Shown here piece after piece: positions 1 to 8,262 of a stretch of DNA of 64,000 nt (position 1 is the first letter of the stretch; every line of letters starts with the position of its first letter). Origin of the DNA: Periweissella fabaria (lineage in GTDB: Bacteria > Bacillota > Bacilli > Lactobacillales > Lactobacillaceae); the NCBI RefSeq assembly GCF_918814575.1, contig NZ_CAKKNS010000009.1:1-64000 (forward strand). Reading direction: 5' to 3'. A program made the position numbers and the translations under genes. A model generated the notes under the pieces. That model had not been told where the DNA came from, did no database searches, and was given only the letters and a program-made list of their open reading frames with translations.

Positions 1-29
1 TCCCTGCGAGGATAGGACGTCGCCATGCT
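1..29 (+). rRNA. 5S ribosomal RNA, 3' end only
   Basis: The first bases (CCCTGCGAGGATAGGACG and the following GTCGCCATGC) match the conserved 3' arm of Firmicute 5S rRNA; the rest lies before the window. The tRNA gene 8 bases later fits the usual end of an rRNA operon. The exact 3' end is uncertain by a few bases. Confidence 0.85.
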
Positions 30-37
30 TATATTAT

Positions 38-110
38 TCCGGCATAGCTCAGTTGGTAGAGCACCTGACTGTTAATCAGGTTGTCGACGGTTCGAGCCCG
101 CCTGCCGGAG
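38..110 (+). tRNA. tRNA-Asn (anticodon GTT)
   Basis: A 73-nt cloverleaf: acceptor arm TCCGGCA pairs with TGCCGGA, the D-loop reads AGCTCAGTTGGTAGAGC, the anticodon GTT lies in CTGACTGTTAATCAG, and the T arm carries GGTTCGAGCC. The discriminator is G and CCA is not encoded. It probably shares the rRNA operon transcript. Confidence 0.95.
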
Positions 111-116
111 TTGATT

Positions 117-150
117 AAAAGCGATGTATTCCTTGGGAATCATCGCTTTT
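117..150 (+). terminator. Hairpin between tRNA-Asn and tRNA-Thr
   Basis: AAAAGCGATG pairs with CATCGCTTTT, and an inner ATTCC/GGAAT extends the stem to about 15 bp. The four-T run is short, so it could be a weak terminator or an RNA-processing hairpin between the two tRNAs. Confidence 0.55.
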
Positions 151-161
151 GTTGAACTAAT

Positions 162-234
162 GCCGCTTTAGCTCAGTTGGTAGAGCATCGGTATCGTAAA
201 CCGAGGGTCAGGTGTTCGAGTCACCTAAGCGGCA
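162..234 (+). tRNA. tRNA-Thr (anticodon CGT)
   Basis: A 73-nt cloverleaf: acceptor GCCGCTT pairs with AAGCGGC, D-loop AGCTCAGTTGGTAGAGC, anticodon CGT in CGGTATCGTAAACCG, T arm GTGTTCGAGTCAC. The discriminator is A and CCA is not encoded. It reads ACG codons. Confidence 0.94.
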
Positions 235-236
235 CT

Positions 237-288
237 AATACAAAAACAAGGTACTTGTATATTAATACAGGTACCTTGTTTTTGTATT
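237..288. terminator. Long inverted repeat ending the rRNA-tRNA unit
   Basis: Two perfect 18-base arms (AATACAAAAACAAGGTAC and its reverse complement), and the inner bases continue the pairing to about 25 bp. T-rich on one side and A-rich on the other, it could stop transcription in both directions. It closes the rRNA-tRNA operon. Confidence 0.8.
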
Positions 289-388
289 ATAGATGAAGGG
301 AATATTAAAAACGATTAAAATTTTGATGATAAAATGTTACAATTAGTAAGCATTCCCATTAGATTGAGATAAATGGAGGAAACGTATT

Positions 389-1846
389 TTGCAAATAAAG
401 CAACAAAAATCATTTTTTGGACAACCTCGTGGTTTAGCGACACTATTTTTTACCGAGTTATGGGAGCGCTTTAGTTTTTATGGTATGCGGGCGATTTTAC
501 TGTATTATATTATTGCTAAAGTTAGCACTGGTGGTCTTGGAATGAGTCATTCCATGGGGCTAGCGATTGTATCAATTTATAGCTCAATGGTTTATTTATC
601 GAGTATTTTGGGTGGTTTTTTGAGTGACCGAATTTTAGGTGCCTGGCGAACGGTCTTTACCGGTGGTGTTTTGATAATGTTTGGCCATATTACCTTAGCA
701 TTACCATTTGGGCGCATCGCATTATTTATATCCCTTGCATTAATTGTGATGGGAACTGGGATGTTAAAGCCAAATGTATCGGAAATGGTTGGTTCATTAT
801 ATAGCTTAAATGATACGCGCCGAGATGCGGGTTTTTCAATTTTTGTATTTGGTATTAATTTTGGTGCATTTATCGCACCGTTATTAGTTGGTCAGGCCGT
901 TAAGACGTTTAACTATCATACTGGTTTTTTATTAGCTGCCATTGGGATGCTGATTGGCTTAATTGTCTTTCGAGTGGATAGTCGTAATAATTTGAGTAAA
1001 GCAACCTATTATCCAAGTGATCCTTTACAACCAGAAGATATAAAGCCATTAATCTTTAAACTAAGCTATGGTCTAATTGCTGCAGTGCTTGTAATAATTT
1101 TGATGTATTTATATGATGCGCTAAATTTAAAAGTAATTATTTTGTTATTATCAGTGGTAGCAGTAATGGTACCAGTTATTTATTTCGTGACGATGCTAAC
1201 GAGCCGTAAAACAACCCGTGAGGAACGTTCACGGGTACGAGCATATATTCCTTTATTTCTTGCGGCGATGTTATTTTGGTCAATTGAAGAACAAGGAGCC
1301 GCAATATTAGCACTGTTTGCACGCGACCAAGTCCGATTACCGGTAGGGTTTAATGCCGCTTGGCTACAATCACTCAATCCGATGTTTATTATGTTATACA
1401 CGCCAATTTTTGCACTTCTGTGGGTAAAATTAGGCAAACGGCAACCTAAAACACCTACTAAATTTGGGATTGGTTTAGTATTTGCGGGTATTTCATTTTT
1501 AACAATGGCAATTCCGGGCTTTTTCTTTGGCATTAATAATTTAGTGAGCCCATTGTGGTTAATTTTAAGTTGGGCCTTAGTTGAAGTTGCGGAATTATTA
1601 ATTTCACCGGTTGGCTTATCGGCAACAACTAAACTGGCACCACGCGCATTTAGATCGCAAATGATGAGTATGTGGTTTTTATCTGATGCCGCAGCGTCAG
1701 CGATTAATGCCCAACTTGTGCAATTCTATACAGTTAATACCGAAGTACGGTATTTCACAATTGCTGGTGGAGTAACAATTATTGCGGGCTTATTATTATT
1801 GACTCAAATTAAAAAGATTACTGCTGCAATGATCGGGGTAGATTAA
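389..1846 (+). CDS. dtpT: POT/PTR2-family proton-dependent di/tripeptide transporter
   Basis: A 485-residue membrane protein that imports di- and tripeptides with protons. The first PTR2 signature is near residues 21-40 (ELWERFSFYGMRAIL) with the E-x-x-E-R-F motif of the proton-coupled family. The second, around residues 148-168, reads FSIFVFGINFGAF. About 12-14 hydrophobic segments are visible and the length is typical. The start is TTG with GGAGGA 8 bases upstream; no ATG is as well placed. A -35 TTAAAA and an extended -10 TGTTACAAT lie at 315-343. It is monocistronic, between terminators. Peptide uptake suits an auxotrophic lactic acid bacterium; the exact substrate is inferred. Confidence 0.9.
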   Translation: MQIKQQKSFFGQPRGLATLFFTELWERFSFYGMRAILLYYIIAKVSTGGLGMSHSMGLAIVSIYSSMVYLSSILGGFLSDRILGAWRTVFTGGVLIMFGHITLALPFGRIALFISLALIVMGTGMLKPNVSEMVGSLYSLNDTRRDAGFSIFVFGINFGAFIAPLLVGQAVKTFNYHTGFLLAAIGMLIGLIVFRVDSRNNLSKATYYPSDPLQPEDIKPLIFKLSYGLIAAVLVIILMYLYDALNLKVIILLLSVVAVMVPVIYFVTMLTSRKTTREERSRVRAYIPLFLAAMLFWSIEEQGAAILALFARDQVRLPVGFNAAWLQSLNPMFIMLYTPIFALLWVKLGKRQPKTPTKFGIGLVFAGISFLTMAIPGFFFGINNLVSPLWLILSWALVEVAELLISPVGLSATTKLAPRAFRSQMMSMWFLSDAAASAINAQLVQFYTVNTEVRYFTIAGGVTIIAGLLLLTQIKKITAAMIGVD

Positions 1847-1863
1847 TTGTAAAATATAAACAG

Positions 1864-1907
1864 ACATGGTTATTAATTGTTTATGACAGTTAATAACCAT
1901 GTTTTTT
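1864..1907 (+). terminator. Rho-independent terminator after dtpT
   Basis: ACATGGTTATTAA at 1864-1876 pairs with TTAATAACCATGT at 1890-1902 and is followed by a T run. The AT-rich stretch 1908-2087 that follows holds no gene or RNA that I recognise. Confidence 0.85.
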
Positions 1908-2087
1908 ACATTTATGCTGCTATAGTTAGTATCTTTGAAAAAGATCGCGTGAAATAAGACAATAAGCATGTGAAAAAATAGTAAAAAAGTATTGCTAAAT
2001 TAACTAAAATAATGTAATATTATTTAGGTTGATTAGTCCTTAATACAATGTCTTAAGAAATTAAGGTGTTGTAAATAAAGATTAATG

Positions 2088-2117
2088 TTGACATAGTTAA
2101 CCTCAATAAGGTATGCT
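2088..2117 (+). promoter_or_regulatory. Promoter of the tRNA-Tyr/tRNA-Gln unit
   Basis: TTGACA, an 18-base spacer and TATGCT, with the predicted start about 12 bases before tRNA-Tyr. Confidence 0.65.
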
Positions 2118-2135
2118 TATTAAGTTAATTACTTC

Positions 2136-2216
2136 GGGGGAGTAGCGAAGTGGCTAAACGCGGCGGACTGTAACTCCGCTCCTTCGGGTTCGGTGGTTCG
2201 AATCCACTCTCCCCCA
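2136..2216 (+). tRNA. tRNA-Tyr (anticodon GTA)
   Basis: An 81-nt class II tRNA with a long variable arm (CTCCTTCGGG region). Acceptor GGGGGAG pairs with CTCCCCC, anticodon GTA lies in GGACTGTAACTCC, and the T arm contains GGTTCGAATCC. The discriminator is A and CCA is not encoded. Confidence 0.95.
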
Positions 2217-2221
2217 TTTAT

Positions 2222-2293
2222 TGGGCTATAGCCAAGCGGTAAGGCAACGGTTTTTGGTACCGTCATGCGCTGGTTCGAATCCAGCTAGCCCAG
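2222..2293 (+). tRNA. tRNA-Gln (anticodon TTG)
   Basis: A 72-nt cloverleaf: acceptor TGGGCTA pairs with TAGCCCA, anticodon TTG in CGGTTTTTGGTACCG, T arm TGGTTCGAATCCA. The discriminator is G and CCA is not encoded. It is co-transcribed with tRNA-Tyr five bases upstream. Confidence 0.95.
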
Positions 2294-2310
2294 TATTTTA
2301 TATAAGTTGT

Positions 2311-2350
2311 TAAAAACACCTGCGAATTTATTCGTAGGTGTTTTTATTTT
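2311..2350 (+). terminator. Terminator of the tRNA-Tyr/Gln unit
   Basis: AAAAACACCTGCGAA pairs with TTCGTAGGTGTTTTT (one G-T pair) and a T-rich tail follows. It separates the tRNAs from the proC promoter, so proC cannot start this far upstream. Confidence 0.88.
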
Positions 2351-2355
2351 TATTT

Positions 2356-2384
2356 TTGATAATTGGTATATAAATTGGTATAGT
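2356..2384 (+). promoter_or_regulatory. proC-nagA-nagR promoter overlapped by two NagR-like half sites
   Basis: -35 TTGATA, a 17-base spacer and -10 TATAGT preceded by TGG (extended -10). ATTGGTATATA (2362-2372) and ATTGGTATAGT (2374-2384) repeat 12 bases apart inside the promoter. The same TGGTATA core recurs before glmS and nagB, so I infer operators for the GntR/HutC regulator at 4388-5089. The predicted start near 2391 leaves just room for the proC SD. Confidence 0.6.
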
Positions 2385-2414
2385 AGAGATAACAATAATA
2401 AGGAGGCCTATATT

Positions 2415-3206
2415 TTGAAAATTGGCTTTATCGGTGGTGGGCAAATGGCCCAAGCGATGATTAGTGGTATTTTAAATACTAATTCCGAGCAAGTAATTAA
2501 TATTCATGGTGGTAGCATACGAACAGAAAAATATGCACATGCACATGGCTTGAATTATGTGGAATCAAATAAGCAAGTTGCGTTGGAAAGTGATGTTGTT
2601 ATCTTGGCATGCTTACCCCAACATTTAACTGCAGTCGCCGCTGAGATTAAATCAGTGTTGACGACGCAAGTCATAATATCGGTCTTAGGTGGTGTAACAC
2701 TGGCGACATTAAGTACCGCTCTAGGAGACAATGTTGCTATTAGTCGGGTATTACCAAATACACCAGTTAATGTGAATGCCGGTACGATTGCTTATATCCA
2801 CAATGAACCTTTATTGGCCCAAAGTGAGTCGGCAAATCAAGTCGACACGTTATTGCAACAATTGGGAAGTAGTTATTTAGTATCTGAAGATCAATTTAGT
2901 ATCTTTAGTGCTTTAGCAGGTTCAAGTCCTGCCTTTATTGATTTGTTTATTGATGCGATGGCGCAAGCTGGGGTTAAGTATGGCTTACCCAAGGACCAAG
3001 CAATAGCAATTGTGACACAAACGATGTTAGGCACAGCGCTCCAAGTTCAAGCAAGTAATCAGACACCACGTGAATTAGCAGCAGCAGTTGCATCCCCAGG
3101 TGGCTCAACCATTGCTGGCTTCCTAGCGATGGAAGAATATGGGTTACCAACAGCAGTCGTTAAGGGCATTGATGCCACGATTGCTAAAGATCAAGCAGTT
3201 GATTAG
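2415..3206 (+). CDS. proC: Pyrroline-5-carboxylate reductase
   Basis: Reduces 1-pyrroline-5-carboxylate to proline with NAD(P)H, the last step of proline synthesis, in the cytosol. The 263-residue protein opens with the Rossmann motif GFIGGGQMAQAM. The conserved proline and glycine-rich segments RVLPNTPVNVNAGT and GSSPAF are present, as is the C-terminal signature around ASPGGSTIAG. The start chosen is TTG at 2415 with AGGAGG 8 bases upstream. A longer reading frame from 2307 runs back through the tRNA terminator and the promoter. It heads an operon with nagA and nagR. Linking proline synthesis to amino-sugar genes is unusual, and it implies control by the same NagR operators. Confidence 0.9.
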   Translation: MKIGFIGGGQMAQAMISGILNTNSEQVINIHGGSIRTEKYAHAHGLNYVESNKQVALESDVVILACLPQHLTAVAAEIKSVLTTQVIISVLGGVTLATLSTALGDNVAISRVLPNTPVNVNAGTIAYIHNEPLLAQSESANQVDTLLQQLGSSYLVSEDQFSIFSALAGSSPAFIDLFIDAMAQAGVKYGLPKDQAIAIVTQTMLGTALQVQASNQTPRELAAAVASPGGSTIAGFLAMEEYGLPTAVVKGIDATIAKDQAVD

Positions 3207-3233
3207 TGAAAATATTTTTGGAGGATTGATACA

Positions 3234-4370
3234 ATGAGTAAAGTAATTCGGCACGCAGATATTTATACTGGTTCTAATGTGATTAAGGATGGATTTGTTC
3301 GTTTTGGTTCAACAATTGAAGCGGTTGGATCAATGGACGAATTTAAGTTGCTTGTGGGTGATGAAGTAACCGATGCTCACGGCTATTTACTCGTACCTGG
3401 ATTTATTGATGTCCACACACACGGGGCCTATGGCTTTGATACAATGGATGGGAATGCCGACGAAATCAAGCAAATGGTTGATTTAATTGCCAAAAATGAA
3501 GGGGTTACGACAATCTTTCCAACGACAATGACACAATCCAACGATGCGATTGCTAAGGCAATGGCTGCGGTTAATCAAGTTGCTCAAACCAATAAATTAA
3601 TTGGTGGGGTCCACCTTGAAGGACCGTTTGTAAATCCAATTTACAAGGGAGCACAACCAGAACAATACATGCAAGATCCATCAATTGAATTGTTAACACA
3701 CTGGAACGAACTTTCTGGTAATCGGATTCGCTTAGTTACATATGCCCCTGAACGCCACCAAGCACGTCAATTTGAGCAATTTGCGCTTGGACATAATATT
3801 GTTCCATCAGTTGGTCATAGTGATGCTACACGGGCACAAATGCAAGAATCACATGCAACCCACGTTACGCACTTGTATAACGCTCAACGCGGTTTAGGCC
3901 ATCGTGAACCGGGTGTCACTGGCCATGCAATGATGGAAAAGAATATGTATGCGGAATTAATCGCGGATGGTTTCCATATTGCGCCAGATATGTTACGATT
4001 TGCGGTTAATATTAAAGGAAGTGACCGGATTGAATTAATCACTGATTCAATGCGTTCTAAGGGAATGCCGGAAGGAATCTCTGAATTAGGAGGCCAAAAA
4101 GTAATTGTTAAAGATAAACAAGCCCGTTTAGAAAATGGTCATTTAGCGGGCTCTGTATTGACATATGATGATGCTTTCCGTAATATCATTGATTATGCAC
4201 AAGTTGATATTGAACAAGCAGTTCTAATGAGTTCTGTAAATCAAGCCCAAGAATTTGGGTTAACCCAAAAGGGTAGTATTAGTGTTGGCAAGGATGCTGA
4301 CTTTAATTTATTTGATCGTGGTCTTGATTTAAAAGCAACATACTCATATGGAGAATTGCTATCTAAGTAG
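3234..4370 (+). CDS. nagA: N-acetylglucosamine-6-phosphate deacetylase
   Basis: Hydrolyses GlcNAc-6-phosphate to glucosamine-6-phosphate and acetate, feeding glmM or nagB. It is an amidohydrolase of 378 residues, the usual length. Visible metal and catalytic residues: HTH at 61-63, Glu129 in HLEGPF, His195 in SVGHSD, His213 in VTHLYNA, and the catalytic Asp271 in ITDSMRS. The ATG has GGAGG 9 bases upstream. It lies 27 bases after proC and 17 before nagR in one apparent operon. The promoter carries NagR-like sites, consistent with induction by amino sugars. Confidence 0.95.
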   Translation: MSKVIRHADIYTGSNVIKDGFVRFGSTIEAVGSMDEFKLLVGDEVTDAHGYLLVPGFIDVHTHGAYGFDTMDGNADEIKQMVDLIAKNEGVTTIFPTTMTQSNDAIAKAMAAVNQVAQTNKLIGGVHLEGPFVNPIYKGAQPEQYMQDPSIELLTHWNELSGNRIRLVTYAPERHQARQFEQFALGHNIVPSVGHSDATRAQMQESHATHVTHLYNAQRGLGHREPGVTGHAMMEKNMYAELIADGFHIAPDMLRFAVNIKGSDRIELITDSMRSKGMPEGISELGGQKVIVKDKQARLENGHLAGSVLTYDDAFRNIIDYAQVDIEQAVLMSSVNQAQEFGLTQKGSISVGKDADFNLFDRGLDLKATYSYGELLSK

Positions 4371-4387
4371 TAAGCGAGGTTTCTATC

Positions 4388-5089
4388 ATGGGCGCACCAA
4401 TATATTTACAAATCCATAATGAACTTAAACACCAAATCGAATTTGGTAAATATAAAGTTGGCGATAAAATTCCTGCAGAACGTGATTTAGCAGTTGAATT
4501 TGGGGTTAGTCGTATGACACTCCGTCAAGCCGTCCAAACGTTAGCTGATGAAGGTATTTTGGAACGTCGGGTTGGGGATGGCACATATGTTGCCAACCAA
4601 AAAGTACAGGAAAAAATGTCGGGGATTACTAGTTTTACGGAACTAATGAAAGCGCAAGGTAAAACGCCAAGTAGTAAGGTTATTACCTATCATAATGCCG
4701 TTGCCCCATCTGTTAGTGAAGCTGAACAATTACGGTTAAAAGATGGTGAACGTGTATTGCGAATGGAGCGGATTCGTTATGGTAACGATGAACCAATTTC
4801 TTTAGAAACGGCTACCGTACCAAGTCGTTTAATTGAAAAACTCGACCGAACAACGATTACAACTGGTCTATATGAAGCGTTAAAGACACAAGGTATGCAA
4901 GTTGGGCACGCTCAACAAACGGTGACGGCCCAATTGGCAACAGAAAAAGTTGCCGAATATTTAGGGATTCGGCGTGGTGATGCTATTTTGCATTTAAGAC
5001 AAGTTTCCTTTTTAACCGATAGTCAACCTTTCGAATATGTTCGAACACAGTATGTCGGGTCTCGTTTTGAGTTTTATCTAGAAAAATAA
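4388..5089 (+). CDS. nagR: GntR/HutC-family regulator of amino-sugar genes
   Basis: A 233-residue transcription factor. Residues 1-72 form a winged helix-turn-helix with the GntR pattern PAERDLAVEFGVSRMTLRQA. Residues from about 80 form a UTRA ligand domain, as in Bacillus subtilis NagR (YvoA), which senses phosphorylated glucosamine derivatives. It follows nagA at once. Repeated TGGTATA elements stand in front of its own operon, glmS and nagB, all amino-sugar genes, so I infer local repression plus autoregulation. The start ATG has only a modest SD (GCGAGG). A terminator follows. Confidence 0.88.
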   Translation: MGAPIYLQIHNELKHQIEFGKYKVGDKIPAERDLAVEFGVSRMTLRQAVQTLADEGILERRVGDGTYVANQKVQEKMSGITSFTELMKAQGKTPSSKVITYHNAVAPSVSEAEQLRLKDGERVLRMERIRYGNDEPISLETATVPSRLIEKLDRTTITTGLYEALKTQGMQVGHAQQTVTAQLATEKVAEYLGIRRGDAILHLRQVSFLTDSQPFEYVRTQYVGSRFEFYLEK

Positions 5090-5141
5090 GCAATTTAGCT
5101 GTTTGCTATAATGTTTGGCAAAAAGTTAATGTAGCTGAAAA

Positions 5142-5178
5142 TAAAAAGCCCTGGAATTTTTTCCAGGGCTTTTTATTT
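5142..5178. terminator. Bidirectional terminator between nagR and metI
   Basis: AAAAAGCCCTGGAA pairs with TTCCAGGGCTTTTT. The stem is GC-rich with A and T runs on both sides and serves the convergent nagR and metI genes. Confidence 0.9.
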
Positions 5179-5197
5179 TTAACACTGATTACATTCA

Positions 5198-5890
5198 CTA
5201 TTTATGACTAGCAATTTTCGCTAAGAAATCACCAATAAATTGAATAATGAAAATAAAGACAATAATCAAGAGGGTTGCTACTAAAGTGACGTCAGATTGG
5301 AAACGATTGTAACCAATTGAAATGGCGGTGTTACCTAGACCACCAGAACCAATAGCACCAGCCATGGCTGTTAAACCAACTAAACTAATTAATGTAACAG
5401 TTGATACCCGAATTAAATCAGCTAATGCTTCACGTAAGTAAACTTTAAAAATAATTTCAGTGGTTGTTGCCCCAAATGCTTGGGCTGCTTCAATAATTCC
5501 GTCATCAACAGAAATAAGTGCATTTTGAACTTGACGGGCATAGAATGGAAAAATTCCAAGTGATAATGGCACAAGTGCGGCATTCACCCCAATTGTTGTG
5601 TGAACTAACAACAAAGTGAATGGCATAATGAACGCTAATAAAATAATAAATGGAATTGCACGGAAAATGGATACGATTTTATCAAGAATCCAATAAATTG
5701 GGCGATTTGGTAAGATACCATCTTCAGCAAATAAGACCAAACCAAATCCAAAAATTAAACCTAAAATTCCACCAACAATGGCAGATGTAAATGTCATGTA
5801 GAGCGTTTGATAAATTGCTAATCCCCAGCCTTGGTCAGTTGACCAACCAAGTGAGATAACGTTTGGGAAAGTTTTTGTAATCCAATTCAT
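5198..5890 (-). CDS. metI: Methionine ABC transporter permease
   Basis: A 230-residue inner-membrane permease of the methionine uptake system MetNIQ. It shows about five to six hydrophobic segments. The cytoplasmic EAA-type loop that docks on MetN appears in the middle (EAAQAFGATTTEIIFKVYLREAL). Its ATG overlaps the metN stop by one base (TAATG), so translation is probably coupled. It is the last gene of the operon, and the shared bidirectional terminator follows. Confidence 0.93.
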   Translation of the reverse strand: MNWITKTFPNVISLGWSTDQGWGLAIYQTLYMTFTSAIVGGILGLIFGFGLVLFAEDGILPNRPIYWILDKIVSIFRAIPFIILLAFIMPFTLLLVHTTIGVNAALVPLSLGIFPFYARQVQNALISVDDGIIEAAQAFGATTTEIIFKVYLREALADLIRVSTVTLISLVGLTAMAGAIGSGGLGNTAISIGYNRFQSDVTLVATLLIIVFIFIIQFIGDFLAKIASHK

Positions 5891-6972
5891 TAGGCGAGTG
5901 CTCCTTTCAAAATTTTGACTTCAACGCCATTTTGTTCAATTGAGGCAATAGCGGTTTTAATATCTTGTTGTTGACCGCTAAGAATAGTTATTAAGGTACC
6001 AACAGGTGTATTTTGGAGAATTTCGACATTTCCGAATAAAATATTAGCGGAAACATTAAATTCTTTGAAGAGCGTAGAAATTAGTGGCTCGTCCGTTGAT
6101 GCCCCGGCATATGAAAGTTGAACTAAGATATCAGGGCTTTGTAAGTTTTGAACAATCCCTTGATTTTGAACTTTACGTAAACCATCTTCTAAATTAGTGG
6201 CAGTATCAATAAAATCTTTAGTAAGTTGTTTTTCTGGGGCAGTGAAAATTTCAAGTAAACTACCACGTTCAATGACTTCACCATTTTCCATCACAGCCAC
6301 TTTATTAGCGATTTCTTTAACCGCCTGCATTTCATGGGTGATTAACACAATGGTTAAACCAAGTTCAACATTCAATTTCTTTAATAAAAGAAGAATCGAA
6401 TTGGTTGTTTTAGGATCTAACGCTGAGGTTGCTTCATCAGAAATTAAGATTTCTGGTTCACTTGCAAGGGCTCGAGCAATGGCAACCCGTTGCTTTTGAC
6501 CACCAGATAATTGACTTGGATAGGCATTGGCACGATCAGCTAAGCCAACTAGGTCAAGTAATTCATTAACTTTTTGTTGCCGTTGATCTTTAGTTAATTT
6601 TAAATGTGCAATTGGGAAGAGGACGTTTTGGGCTACCGTCCGTTCATTCATTAAATTAAAGTGTTGAAAAATCATTCCAATTTTCTTACGTTCATTACGA
6701 AGGTCTTTATTTGGAATATAACTTTCAAGCCCATTATTGTCAGTTGCTAGATTAGTACCACTGACAATAACATTTCCATGGGTTGGTTTTTGCAATAAAT
6801 TGATGGTCCGAACAAGGGTCGACTTACCCGCACCAGAATAACCAACAATCCCATAAATATCACCAGGATAGATGTCTAGCGAAACATCCTTAACTGCATG
6901 AATCGTTTGCTTTTTTTGTTCAAAAATTACGTCAATATTTTCCAATTTTATAATCGGGCTTTTTTCGCTCAT
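5890..6972 (-). CDS. metN: Methionine ABC transporter ATP-binding protein
   Basis: A 360-residue ATPase that powers methionine import. The Walker A motif GYSGAGKST is near residue 45, the ABC signature LSGGQKQR and Walker [13 protein letters not shown] follow, and the H-loop reads LITHEM. About 90 C-terminal residues form the NIL (ACT-like) domain that binds methionine and causes trans-inhibition in this family. The start ATG has GAGG 9 bases upstream. It lies 111 bases after metQ; the gap has a small GCGGG hairpin without a T run, so read-through from the metQ promoter is likely. Confidence 0.94.
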   Translation of the reverse strand: MSEKSPIIKLENIDVIFEQKKQTIHAVKDVSLDIYPGDIYGIVGYSGAGKSTLVRTINLLQKPTHGNVIVSGTNLATDNNGLESYIPNKDLRNERKKIGMIFQHFNLMNERTVAQNVLFPIAHLKLTKDQRQQKVNELLDLVGLADRANAYPSQLSGGQKQRVAIARALASEPEILISDEATSALDPKTTNSILLLLKKLNVELGLTIVLITHEMQAVKEIANKVAVMENGEVIERGSLLEIFTAPEKQLTKDFIDTATNLEDGLRKVQNQGIVQNLQSPDILVQLSYAGASTDEPLISTLFKEFNVSANILFGNVEILQNTPVGTLITILSGQQQDIKTAIASIEQNGVEVKILKGALA

Positions 6973-7083
6973 ATTTTTTACCTCATTTACGATGTATTAT
7001 GTGTTGCTGCAATTCTTTAGTTTATGTGTTTTGCAGTAATTTGATAGTGCTATGTAGCCCGCCAATTAGCGGGACTGGTGTAT

Positions 7084-7902
7084 TTAAAATTTAGTATCCC
7101 ACGCTGGAATTTCAGTTGGGTAGTATTTTTTAAATAAATCTTTGGTGGTTTGGGTTTGATATAACTTAATTAGTTTTTTTACGTTAGGATCGGTGGCTTT
7201 ATTAGCATTGGCAGCAAGAATATTAATCCAAACAGATGAAGCTGAGCTGATTGGTTCAACAAAAATGGCGCTGTGCGGATTAAGTTTACTATCATGGGCG
7301 GTACCATTATCAATCACGGCTGCTGCAACGGTTTTTAATTGTTGAGGTAGTTGGCCAGCATCAACCGGAATAATTTTTAGATTTAAACGATTATTGGTAA
7401 TATCATTCGGTGTTGCCAAATCAGCGTGTTTTAACTTAATTAAACCAATTGTTTGTAATAATGCTAATGCACGACCTTCATTAGTTGGATCATTTGGAAT
7501 AACAATTTGATCACCTGATTTAAGATCGCTTACTTTAGTGATGCCTTTACCTGGATAGAGTCGTGTCGGTGCAAGGTAAGTTTTACCAACTGCTTTTAAA
7601 GTACCGTGATTGCTTTTGTTCCATTGATTTAAATAGTAATAATGTTGAAAGGCATTAACATCAACTTGACCGTTTTGAGTAGCGGCATTAATTTGATTAC
7701 CATCAGTAAAGTGAACCAGTTTAATCTTTAACCCATCCTTTTTACCGCGTTCAATAATATTTGACCAAATTTCGGCTTCTTCGGAACCAGCAACGCCGAC
7801 TTTAATCGTTGAATTGTTATTTGAGACAGCACTAGATGTACTACAAGCAGCTAGTGTAAAGGCGGCAAATAAAGCCGTGAAAGCAATTAATAGTTTTTTC
7901 AT
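7084..7902 (-). CDS. metQ: Methionine-binding lipoprotein, copy 1
   Basis: A 272-residue substrate-binding protein of the NlpA/MetQ family, anchored outside the membrane. The N terminus is a lipoprotein signal ending in the lipobox LAAC, with Cys20 the likely lipidated residue. The core motifs KVGVAGSEEAEIW and IPNDPTNEGRALALLQ are family hallmarks. The start ATG has GGAGG 8 bases upstream. It is directly upstream of metN and is preceded by its own promoter and T-box leader. It is very similar to the next gene (8263-9084) and arose by tandem duplication. Which ligand each copy prefers cannot be told. Confidence 0.92.
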   Translation of the reverse strand: MKKLLIAFTALFAAFTLAACSTSSAVSNNNSTIKVGVAGSEEAEIWSNIIERGKKDGLKIKLVHFTDGNQINAATQNGQVDVNAFQHYYYLNQWNKSNHGTLKAVGKTYLAPTRLYPGKGITKVSDLKSGDQIVIPNDPTNEGRALALLQTIGLIKLKHADLATPNDITNNRLNLKIIPVDAGQLPQQLKTVAAAVIDNGTAHDSKLNPHSAIFVEPISSASSVWINILAANANKATDPNVKKLIKLYQTQTTKDLFKKYYPTEIPAWDTKF

Positions 7903-8226
7903 ACAATAATCCTCCAGTGGGAAAGAATTCTAAAAATGAAAAAAGCCCGTTTCTATGTTTTAACATAGAAACGGGCTTCGCCGTGAACCATTCTAATTCA
8001 AGTTAATGTTACCATTAGCTTCTCAATAACGGAATATTCCGTGTGCGTTGATAATGGACGCCACCCCATCACAGATTAACAAGTATTACTGCTCATCTAT
8101 GCCAATCACAGGCCATTTTCCCAACATTTATTTGACGCCGTCTCATCACTTGGCGCTCGCTGTGCAAATAAAGTAATTGGTACTCTCCTGATCATTTCGT
8201 GTAATTCAATATTTTATATTATTGGC
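7903..8226 (-). ncRNA. T-box leader (methionyl type) of metQ copy 1
   Basis: Read on the minus strand, the leader starts with the T-box element GATCAGGAGAGTA. ATG sits in the conserved GAAAATGGCC (complement of 8114-8116) as the likely specifier. A variant T-box, AGAATGGTTCACGGCG, lies at about 7979-7996, and TGGT can pair with an ACCA tRNA end. A strong terminator hairpin (AAGCCCGTTTCTATG arms, 7943-7977) with a T run follows. Met-specific T-boxes on metNIQ are known in Lactobacillales. The T-box core deviates from the consensus TGGTACCGCG. Confidence 0.75.
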
Positions 8227-8229
8227 AAT

Positions 8230-8259
8230 ATCGTATCGTACTAGATACAAATGTGTCAA
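8230..8259 (-). promoter_or_regulatory. Promoter of the metQ copy 1 T-box unit
   Basis: On the minus strand: TTGACA (8254-8259), an 18-base spacer and TACGAT (8230-8235). It lies immediately after the stop of metQ copy 2, so the downstream metQ-metN-metI can be transcribed on its own. Confidence 0.6.
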
Positions 8260-8262
8260 TGC

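Noticed and set aside
2307-2414. N-terminal extension of proC
   Set aside because: It would be translated from the tRNA terminator and the promoter; the TTG at 2415 has a proper SD and the correct Rossmann start.
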